In this document: positions 58,134 to 64,000 of the stretch, one piece after another
How the letters are laid out: each line of letters opens with the position of its first letter
How positions within the stretch are numbered: position 1 is the first letter of the stretch
DNA from: Planctomycetota bacterium
GTDB lineage: Bacteria > Planctomycetota > UBA1135 > UBA2386
DNA: 64,000 nucleotides
Direction: 5' to 3'
Assembly: GCA_947444055.1 (NCBI GenBank)
Contig: CANEYR010000012.1
Location: forward strand, 1 to 64,000
Made by a program: the position numbers and the translations under genes
Notes under the pieces: generated by a model
What the model was told of the DNA's origin: nothing
The model's database searches: none
Seen by the model: the letters and a program-made list of their open reading frames with translations, nothing else

Positions 58134-59135
58134 ATGTTGCACCAGAACCACAGCGAACTAGATGGCGCCACCTTGCGCGCCCGGCTGTTGGAGTTGTGGG
58201 AGCGTACTGGCTCCGCGCAGCTCGGTGCTCTGGCAGAACACAAGCCGCCGCGCGCGGACGTCGTGTTGAACACCGAGCAAGACTACGTCGACTGGGTGAG
58301 CACCTGCTTGATGGATGTGTTCAAGAACAGCGGGGATCCCCTGGTGTTCGCGCTGCTGTTCGAACTGAACAGTGGCTCATTCCTGCAAGCGATCCAAAGT
58401 GGCTTGCGGCGCGCGTACCACAACGTCGACCCCAACGACGTGCTGCAAGAGGTCTTCCTCAACATCTATCGCTACCCGCATCGCTTCCATGCTGACAAGG
58501 CGGATGCGTTCCGAGGCTGGGGCCACCGCATCGCGCGCAACACGCTGCTCAAGTTCCTCAAGGGGCAGGCGCGCCTGTCGCATTTCCTTGAGATGGACGA
58601 AGAGGCGCTGCAGCCGGAAGACACGCATGTCCGGCGGCCGGATTTGGCGGCCAGTGACGGCGAGAGTGCGACCACCGTCAACAACGCCTTCCTCATCTAC
58701 CTGCAGCTCTACTTGCTGCACTTCAACCGTCTGTCCGCCAAGGAACAGTTGGCGCTGACCATGGTCGAGGTCGATGACGTTTCCTACAGGAACGCCGCCG
58801 CCGCGCTCGGCATCCGCCTAGAGAACTTGAAGATGGTGATCTTCCGCGGCCGCCGCAAGATCTTCCGCGGGATGGAAATCTCGCTCGCCGAATTTGCCGC
58901 AGCCTCGAGTCAGGTCGCAGGGCCGAGTCAGGTCGCAGGGCCGAGTCAGGTCGCAGGGTCGAGTCAGGTCGCAGGGTCGAGTGGTGCATCGCCAGGTAGC
59001 CCTAGGTCTGGACTGGAGAAGGGGCGCCAGCGAGTTGGCAGCGCTCCAGCTACCCAGGTACCGATTCGTCGCATTTTTGACCGTTCTTCGGCTTCTGCCC
59101 GCCGCGTGCGTGACCAGGAAGCCTCTGGCGTCTAG
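58134..59135 (+). CDS. RNA polymerase sigma factor with SQVAGP-repeat tail
   Basis: The product is 333 residues. Region 2 lies about 98-170 (YHNVDPNDVLQEVFLNIYRYPHRF, then FRGWGHRIARNTLLKFLKG), region 4 about 195-250 (LSAKEQLALTMVEVDDVSYRNAAAALGI, LKMVIFRGRRKIFR). It is longer than a normal ECF factor because of a leader of about 75 residues and a tail that contains four SQVAG[P/S] units (259-282) and a basic, Ser/Ala/Arg-rich end. The start MLHQNHSELDG at 58134 is chosen over frames with no conserved features. The following gene, 12 bases away, is the likely anti-sigma factor. Confidence 0.85.
   Translation: MLHQNHSELDGATLRARLLELWERTGSAQLGALAEHKPPRADVVLNTEQDYVDWVSTCLMDVFKNSGDPLVFALLFELNSGSFLQAIQSGLRRAYHNVDPNDVLQEVFLNIYRYPHRFHADKADAFRGWGHRIARNTLLKFLKGQARLSHFLEMDEEALQPEDTHVRRPDLAASDGESATTVNNAFLIYLQLYLLHFNRLSAKEQLALTMVEVDDVSYRNAAAALGIRLENLKMVIFRGRRKIFRGMEISLAEFAAASSQVAGPSQVAGPSQVAGSSQVAGSSGASPGSPRSGLEKGRQRVGSAPATQVPIRRIFDRSSASARRVRDQEASGV
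58908..58979 (+). repeat. Four 18-base tandem units in the sigma-factor gene
   Basis: Four exact or near-exact copies of AGTCAGGTCGCAGGGCCG encode SQVAGP, SQVAGP, SQVAGS and SQVAGS. Copies change only at the Pro/Ser codon, so the array is likely recent and able to change copy number without a frameshift. Confidence 0.92.
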
Positions 59136-59147
59136 TGGTTGGCCGAG

Positions 59148-60164
59148 ATGAGGCCCTCGACGGACGCGGACCGCGGTCATGACCCATGCATGCAGATCCA
59201 GGTGGATCTGTCGGCGATGCTTGACGGTGAGCTCGACCCGGCCGGCGTGCGGCGCGTCATGGTCCACTCGGACCTCTGCGAATCCTGCAGGCAGTTCTTG
59301 GATGGCATTCGCAGCCAGGTGCGCTTCCACAAGAAACTCGCGGCTGCTCTGGCGCCGGTCGCGGCAACCGTCGCTGAGACCCCCGAGCTGTCGCAGCTGC
59401 GGCAGCGACTAACCGCCAATCGCCGCAAGCTGTCGCGGGTGTTGTACGAGTTGGGGCGCGGGTTCGTGCTGATGGGACTGTCTGCTGACTTCTCGCGTGA
59501 AGTGGCAAAGGAGCCGGTGCCAGTGCCTGACATGGCCATGAAGGGGCGCAACCTTCTCGATGAAGTCGCGCGCGCCGAAGCTGGCGCCCCGGGACCTGAG
59601 TGGGTAGCGGCCAGGGAACTCTTTGATGGTCATTTACGCAGCGCCGATGAGAATCTTGCCCGTGGCCAGCGGCTGCTCTCCGAGTGTTTGGCTCTGGATC
59701 CCGACAGCCACGAGTCGCGCATTTACCTCGGGGTCGTGCACTACGCACGCGGGCAACGGGCCATGGCAAGGCACCAATTCCAAGATGTGCTGACGCGTGC
59801 GACCGACCGCAAGGTGAGGGGGTTTGCGCTGCTCAACCTTGGCAACGTTCACCTCGACGAAGGCGACGGCGAAGGGGCGGCTGCCTTGCTCAAGCAGTTG
59901 GTCGATTCCGGGGTGATCTCCGAGCAGCCCAGCCTGAGTACCGCCTACTTTAACCTTGGTCTGGCCTGCGGAATGGCAGGCCAGTTCGGTGATTGCGTCG
60001 CTTGGTTCCAACGCATGGCGAAAGAGCTACCGCACAAGAAGTCGTGGATGGCGAAGGAGCTAGGGCGCCGCAGCCACTTTGTTCACCTCATCCGCAATCA
60101 TCCCGATGCGAAGGTAGTCAGCGAGGCCTTCCCGTCCTGGTTTCAGGCGCGACCGGCTGGCTGA
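59148..60164 (+). CDS. Zinc-finger anti-sigma-like protein with TPRs
   Basis: The 338-residue protein has a zinc anti-sigma motif: H40-x3-C44-x2-C47 in VHSDLCESC. Downstream are TPR-like repeats (LLSECLALDPDSHESRIYLGVVHYARGQRAMARHQF; ALLNLGNVHLDEGDGEGAAALLKQLV; AYFNLGLACGMAGQF). No membrane helix is obvious, so it may be a soluble anti-sigma factor that senses a partner through its TPRs. The start is uncertain (TTG 59139 or ATG 59148). The sigma gene ends 12 bases before. Confidence 0.78.
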   Translation: MRPSTDADRGHDPCMQIQVDLSAMLDGELDPAGVRRVMVHSDLCESCRQFLDGIRSQVRFHKKLAAALAPVAATVAETPELSQLRQRLTANRRKLSRVLYELGRGFVLMGLSADFSREVAKEPVPVPDMAMKGRNLLDEVARAEAGAPGPEWVAARELFDGHLRSADENLARGQRLLSECLALDPDSHESRIYLGVVHYARGQRAMARHQFQDVLTRATDRKVRGFALLNLGNVHLDEGDGEGAAALLKQLVDSGVISEQPSLSTAYFNLGLACGMAGQFGDCVAWFQRMAKELPHKKSWMAKELGRRSHFVHLIRNHPDAKVVSEAFPSWFQARPAG

Positions 60165-60191
60165 CCCGCGGGTTACCTTGCCGTTCGGGGT

Positions 60192-60215
60192 GGCTAGGAC
60201 CCCTGTTGCCTAGCC
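60192..60215 (+). terminator. Hairpin after the anti-sigma gene
   Basis: GGCTAGG (60192-60198) pairs with CCTAGCC (60209-60215) around a ten-base loop; flanking GGGG and CCTC can extend it. It is followed by CGCCTTTTG. A reasonable terminator for the sigma/anti-sigma pair. Confidence 0.5.
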
Positions 60216-60285
60216 CCTCGCCTTTTGAAATGAGCGTGCTAGCATCCTTCGGCATTGCGGAAGTAACCCCGCTCGGACACCACCC

Positions 60286-60720
60286 ATGAAATCCTTGACC
60301 CGAGTTCTCGTCGCAGTCGCCCTGGCGATTTGGCTAGCACTTCCTGGCGTCGGTGGTGATGGCGGCGAGAACGGTGGTGGTACCGGTGTTTGGGTGTTGC
60401 CGCGCGCGCAGTTCTTGACTCAGCAGCTCGGGGCGGTGCCCCGCGCAAGCCTGTCGCAGCACAACCTTGCGCAAGATGTCTTCATGCAGCTGTCGCCCGA
60501 AATCGGCGTGGCCATGGCGACCTTCGTTGACAGTGCGACGGGTGTGCCAGTCGCGTTGCCTGTGAACGGCACCATCGTGCGGTTGCCAGCGAACCTGCTG
60601 CAAGCCATGGCCGCAGCGCACGTGTCGACGGCGTCGATCCTGATCACCGATGCAGTGCAGGTCGGCTACCTCATCACGATCGTTATCGTGAACGGGAAAG
60701 CGAACATCTTTGTGATGTGA
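60286..60720 (+). CDS. Small secreted protein
   Basis: The product is 144 residues with a signal peptide (MKSLTRVLVAVALAIWLALPG, cleavage near 21-24). A Gly-rich stretch follows, then helix-beta mixed sequence (LQAMAAAHVSTASILIT) with a hydrophobic end (YLITIVIVNGKANIFVM). No known motif. It lies 121 bases after the anti-sigma gene and may be a target or a cargo of that regulon. Confidence 0.65.
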   Translation: MKSLTRVLVAVALAIWLALPGVGGDGGENGGGTGVWVLPRAQFLTQQLGAVPRASLSQHNLAQDVFMQLSPEIGVAMATFVDSATGVPVALPVNGTIVRLPANLLQAMAAAHVSTASILITDAVQVGYLITIVIVNGKANIFVM

Positions 60721-60755
60721 TCGCGGGTGATGTGACCGAGCCCGCCAGCGCCGCC

Positions 60756-61547
60756 TCAGCTTGATCCGCCGCCACTCCTGAGAGCCGCCGCTGGGTCGTT
60801 CGTGCACATCGCGTCGAAGCCAAGCGCTTTGCCCCCCGCCCAACCGAGTTCGTCATCGGTGGTGTAGGTGCAGACCAACATGTCGGCGGCGTGAATACGT
60901 TCCACGTCCCGGCGTGTCAGCGCATTCGCCTGCCAGTGCACCATGCCAGCGCCAGACTGTTTGGCGATCGCGAGGGCCTCGCTGCTCGGCGTTCGAAAGC
61001 GATCGGTTGGCCCCAGTACCGCCACGGCGAGGTCCGGGCAGAGGCTGCGCACGGTGGTGACGAATTGCCAATCGAACGACTGCACGATGCACGCCTGCAT
61101 CGCCCCAGCACTGCGCAATGCATCCAAGTACGCGACCTCGGTGCCGGTCTTGTGTTCGATCAACGGAACGCACCGCGGCAACATCGTCGCGAGAGCCGTG
61201 GCCAAGGTCGGGACGCGTTCTCCAGCGTGCTGCTGGTCAAACCACGAGCCGGCATCGAGTCTTTGGACCTCGGCCCACGTCGCATGGGCAAGCAAGGCAC
61301 CGGGGCCGAGCCGCTGGCAAGCGTCGGTCGTGCGATCGAGGCTCTCATCGTGCATGCATACGAGCACGCCGTCGCGCGTGGTTTGCACATCGAACTCCTG
61401 CATGACGACCCCGAGATCGCGGGCCGCCGCGAACGCCGCCAGGGTGTTCTCTGGGTGATGCATGCTGTCCCCGCGGTGGGCGACAACGATTGGGCCACCA
61501 CCCGTTGCTGCGCGCAGACGATCGAACAGCGGGTGCGACGTGGTCAT
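60756..61547 (-). CDS. Glycerophosphodiester phosphodiesterase
   Basis: This 263-residue GDPD-family TIM barrel cleaves glycerophosphodiesters to glycerol-3-phosphate and an alcohol. Signatures: VAHRGDSMHHPENTLAAF (catalytic His and Glu), EFDVQTTRDGVLVCMHDESLDRTT (metal and second His). There is no signal peptide, so it is cytoplasmic. It is divergent from the membrane protein at 61643. Confidence 0.93.
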   Translation of the reverse strand: MTTSHPLFDRLRAATGGGPIVVAHRGDSMHHPENTLAAFAAARDLGVVMQEFDVQTTRDGVLVCMHDESLDRTTDACQRLGPGALLAHATWAEVQRLDAGSWFDQQHAGERVPTLATALATMLPRCVPLIEHKTGTEVAYLDALRSAGAMQACIVQSFDWQFVTTVRSLCPDLAVAVLGPTDRFRTPSSEALAIAKQSGAGMVHWQANALTRRDVERIHAADMLVCTYTTDDELGWAGGKALGFDAMCTNDPAAALRSGGGSS

Positions 61548-61642
61548 GATGGCGTCAGCGTAGCGGTTGGTTGCGAGTGGTCGCGCGGCAGGAAGAGCAG
61601 GGAACTGCGGCGCCAGGCAACATCCCAGTCCATACTGCGCGC

Positions 61643-61984
61643 ATGAGCCCAGAGATCTACAAGGTGTTGCATGTCGTCGGCGTGTTGATGCTGTTCCTTG
61701 GCCTTGGCGGCATGTTCGCCGCTGAGCCAGGCAAGGGCTCGCGCCTGTTCGCGATGCTGCATGGCCTCGGACTCGTGGCGATGCTCGTTGCGGGCATCGG
61801 CTTCGCGCACAAATCCGGGTATGGCTGGCCGAACTGGATGATCGCCAAGATCGGGTGCTGGCTGGTGGTCGCCGCCGTGCCGGTAATGGTGAAGAAGAAG
61901 GTGTTGTCCCGGTTCGTTGGCATCCTGCTCGCGTTGGCGATCGGCGCCACTGCGGTGTGGCTTGCCCAGGCCAAGCCCTTCTGA
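61643..61984 (+). CDS. Four-helix membrane protein (SirB2-like pattern)
   Basis: The product is 113 residues with four hydrophobic helices (VLHVVGVLMLFLGLGGM; LHGLGLVAMLVAGIGFA; MIAKIGCWLVVAAVPVM; FVGILLALAIGATAVWL). The His in KVLHVVGV and in MLHGLG are at helix positions like those of small SirB2-type proteins, but I do not claim homology. It precedes the aminotransferase gene by 24 bases and could be co-transcribed. Confidence 0.65.
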   Translation: MSPEIYKVLHVVGVLMLFLGLGGMFAAEPGKGSRLFAMLHGLGLVAMLVAGIGFAHKSGYGWPNWMIAKIGCWLVVAAVPVMVKKKVLSRFVGILLALAIGATAVWLAQAKPF

Positions 61985-62008
61985 TTCCCGTCGAGCACGC
62001 TAGCTGCC

Positions 62009-63160
62009 ATGCCGTTCGAACCGCCTGAAGTGTTGCTACTCGGCCCCGGTCCATCGCCAACGTCAGTTGTTGTGCAGCGCGCGCAATCGTTGCCGCTGCT
62101 CGGTCACCTGGACCCGGCGTTCGTGCCGTTGCTCGATCAGGTTCAGGCTCGTCTGCGCATCTTGTTTGGAACAACGAACGCCCTGACGTTGCCGATCGCT
62201 GGCACCGGCACGGCCGGCATGGAGGCGCTCGTCGCCAACCTCGTCACTCGCGGTGACCGCGTGGTCGTCGGCGTGCACGGCGTCTTTGGGCAGCGATTTG
62301 CTGAAGCCGTGCGGCGGCGCGCCGGCGTTGTCGTGGAGGTGCGTGCGGACTTCGGCACTGCACTCGCGCCCGACGCGGTAGTTCGCGCGATTGAGGCGGG
62401 GCCGACGAGTTTGTGCTGCGTGGTGCACGCTGAGACCAGCACCGGTGTGCTGACGGATCTGGCGCCGATCGCGTCGGCGGCGCGCGCGGCTGGAGCGCTG
62501 TTCGCCGTCGATTGCGTGACGAGTCTCGCGGGCATGGAGTTGGCGTTTGACCAACTCGGCGTCGATGCGGCGTTTAGTGGCACGCAGAAGTGTCTGTCGG
62601 CGCCGCCCGGTCTGTCACCGGTGACCTTCTCGCCGCGAGCGCTGGCGAAGGCGGCCAGCAATCCGGATCCGGTGCCCTTCTACTTCGACACCAAGTTGTT
62701 GACGGGCTACTTCGGGCCCGACCGGGCGTATCACTACACCGCGCCAATCAGCATGATCTATGCGCTGGCAGCCGCTCTCGACTTGGTGTTCGAGGAAGGG
62801 CTCGCGGCGCGAGCCGCGCGCCATCGCGACGCCGCCGCGGCGCTGCGCCGAGGCCTAGCGGTGCTCGGCCTCGAGCCGCTCGTGCCGACGGCGTACGCCA
62901 CACCGATGCTGACGACGATCCGGTATCCGGTCGGTATCGACGACCGCGCGTTCCGCGGGCACGTTCGCAACGTGCACTGCATCGAGATCGGCGGCGGCCT
63001 CGGCTCACTCGCTGGCAAAGTGTTTCGCGTCGGGCTGATGGGGCATGGGGCGCGCTTGCCCAACGTGCTGCGGGCCCTCGCGGCGTTTGGCGATGCCCTG
63101 ACGGCGGCGGGGGTTCGTGTCGACCTCGCCGCTGCCTTGGCCGCCGCTCGCACCGGCTGA
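62009..63160 (+). CDS. Class V aminotransferase (alanine-glyoxylate/serine-pyruvate type)
   Basis: The 383-residue PLP enzyme has the Schiff-base Lys at 194 in SGTQKCLSAPPG. LLGPGPSPTS at the start, GTGTAGMEALVANLV (PLP phosphate loop) and VHAETSTGVLTDL match AGXT-type transaminases. It likely converts glyoxylate or a related 2-oxo acid with alanine or serine. The start at 62009 fits the family beginning. It precedes the GmhA-like gene by 42 bases. Confidence 0.92.
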   Translation: MPFEPPEVLLLGPGPSPTSVVVQRAQSLPLLGHLDPAFVPLLDQVQARLRILFGTTNALTLPIAGTGTAGMEALVANLVTRGDRVVVGVHGVFGQRFAEAVRRRAGVVVEVRADFGTALAPDAVVRAIEAGPTSLCCVVHAETSTGVLTDLAPIASAARAAGALFAVDCVTSLAGMELAFDQLGVDAAFSGTQKCLSAPPGLSPVTFSPRALAKAASNPDPVPFYFDTKLLTGYFGPDRAYHYTAPISMIYALAAALDLVFEEGLAARAARHRDAAAALRRGLAVLGLEPLVPTAYATPMLTTIRYPVGIDDRAFRGHVRNVHCIEIGGGLGSLAGKVFRVGLMGHGARLPNVLRALAAFGDALTAAGVRVDLAAALAAARTG

Positions 63161-63202
63161 ACGTTCGCGTCGTGGCGGCTAAGCGCTATCGTCGCCGCGA
63201 CC

Positions 63203-63778
63203 ATGAACGACGCGACCATCCGCACGACGATCGAAGAGAGCATTGCCTGCAAGCAGCGATTCTTGGCGCAGTGCGTGCCGAGCTTGCAGCGGCTCTGTGA
63301 CTTGGCGATCACGACCTTGCGCGGCGGCGGCAAGATCATGCTGTGCGGCAATGGCGGCAGTTCGTGTGATGCGGCGCACGCAGCCGGCGAATTGGTGGGA
63401 TGGTTTGAGAAGAAGCAGCGGCCCGCGTATGCCGCAATTGCACTGGGTCATCAGGTGCCAGCCCTCACCGCGATCGGCAACGACGCTGGGTACGAGCACG
63501 TGTTTGCTCGCGAGGTGCAAGCGCTCGGACGCGCCAACGACCTGCTGATCGGCATCACCACGTCCGGCGGTAGCAAGAACGTGGTCGCCGCGTTGAAGCA
63601 AGCGCGCACCATGGGGATCGCGACCGCCGTTTGGTGCGGCGAGAAGCGCGGCGCTGCACTCGACCTCGCCGATGTCGCATTGCAGGTGCCATCGAGCAAC
63701 ACCGCGCGCATTCAAGAGTGCCACCTGGTGTGCGTGCACGTGCTGTGTGCCGCGATCGAACACGCGCTGGCAACCTAA
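63203..63778 (+). CDS. Sedoheptulose-7-phosphate isomerase-like SIS protein
   Basis: The 191-residue SIS-domain protein is of the GmhA/DiaA type. CGNGGSSCDAAHAAGELVG holds the phospho-sugar and metal-binding residues; the C-terminal half includes TTSGGSKNVV and QECHLVCVHVLC, where GmhA has its second metal His. GmhA isomerises sedoheptulose-7-phosphate for heptose synthesis; DiaA relatives regulate DnaA. The conserved His/Glu favour GmhA. No other heptose gene is in the window. Confidence 0.85.
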   Translation: MNDATIRTTIEESIACKQRFLAQCVPSLQRLCDLAITTLRGGGKIMLCGNGGSSCDAAHAAGELVGWFEKKQRPAYAAIALGHQVPALTAIGNDAGYEHVFAREVQALGRANDLLIGITTSGGSKNVVAALKQARTMGIATAVWCGEKRGAALDLADVALQVPSSNTARIQECHLVCVHVLCAAIEHALAT

Positions 63779-63807
63779 TCGCGAACGCGCCGCGGTCGAC
63801 GCGAGGC

Positions 63808-64000
63808 TCAGCGCTTGGCTTGTTCCTTCACTCTCCAGCTGCCGATCCACACACCGTCGGCACCCTGATCCAGGCGCAGGGGGCCGTTGATCAGCGGTTC
63901 CGTCAGCGATACGTCGGCGGCGCGCTGCAGCAGCGGCAGCGGCAACGGCGTGCGCTGGCCTGTCGTCACTTCGGTGCCGCTAGCGGGGTTCGTCACTTGC
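63808..64000 (-). CDS. C-terminal part of a gene that continues beyond the right edge
   Basis: The frame is open to the window edge and ends at a stop at 63808-63810. The 63 or so visible residues (RTPLPLPLLQRAADVSLTEP and onward to VWIGSWRVKEQAKR) show no known motif. They look like the end of an enzyme or exported protein. Function cannot be assigned. Confidence 0.5.
   Translation of the reverse strand, partial: QVTNPASGTEVTTGQRTPLPLPLLQRAADVSLTEPLINGPLRLDQGADGVWIGSWRVKEQAKR

Overview
The window is a 64 kb piece of a high-GC bacterial chromosome that looks like Planctomycetota. Pointers are secreted proteins ending in a small beta-rich tail domain, a Ser/Thr kinase with a long repeat-rich C-terminal half, sigma/anti-sigma gene pairs, hybrid histidine kinases, a di-haem cytochrome c peroxidase family protein, and frequent GTG or TTG starts. 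I see no rRNA, tRNA, CRISPR array, prophage or insertion sequence. Placement in the phylum is inference from gene style; no marker gene fixes it.

Layout, left to right. 1-5 kb: the tail of an ATP-grasp protein, then an Att-like ABC exporter (ATPase, fused permease, lipocalin-like lipoprotein). 5-20 kb: a PurM-like enzyme, a large secreted protein, a Ser/Thr kinase, a zinc alcohol dehydrogenase, the SUI1-family factor YciH, an ABC-F ATPase, a DUF3558-like lipoprotein, a DEAD-box helicase with a repeat tail, a D-serine dehydratase-like enzyme and an MFS transporter. 20-28 kb: a bacterial relative of the eukaryotic N-terminal glutamine amidase, an acyltransferase - RlmH - RsmB-like - hybrid kinase run, and a tightly overlapping glycosyltransferase - DUF2304 - DinB operon. 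28-32 kb: an envelope lipoprotein operon (LpoB-like, COG3014-like, FlgT/LPP20-like, YcfL-like, glycine-zipper). 32-44 kb: a beta-propeller lipoprotein, QueA, ThiE, a 901-residue carboxypeptidase-regulatory-like protein, a cytochrome c peroxidase homologue, an SF1 helicase and an ECF sigma / membrane anti-sigma pair.

44.8-51.8 kb holds the most unusual locus, a three-gene minus-strand operon. Its first gene encodes a 1387-residue membrane protein joining two rhodanese domains, a YidC/Oxa1-like membrane domain, a PEP-synthase/rifampin-phosphotransferase-like ATP-grasp plus phosphohistidine swivel module, and a C-terminal PilZ domain with intact cyclic-di-GMP motifs. It is followed at 7 and 4 nt by a PhnD-like periplasmic binding protein and a hybrid histidine kinase. 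I know of no described system with this make-up; its function is unknown.

52-64 kb: delta-1-pyrroline-5-carboxylate dehydrogenase, a zinc-ribbon protein, an esterase, epoxyqueuosine reductase QueG, a degenerate kinase-like protein, a sigma factor with an (SQVAG[P/S])4 tail and its zinc-finger/TPR partner, a glycerophosphodiesterase, an alanine-glyoxylate-type aminotransferase and a GmhA-like isomerase. The last gene runs off the right edge.
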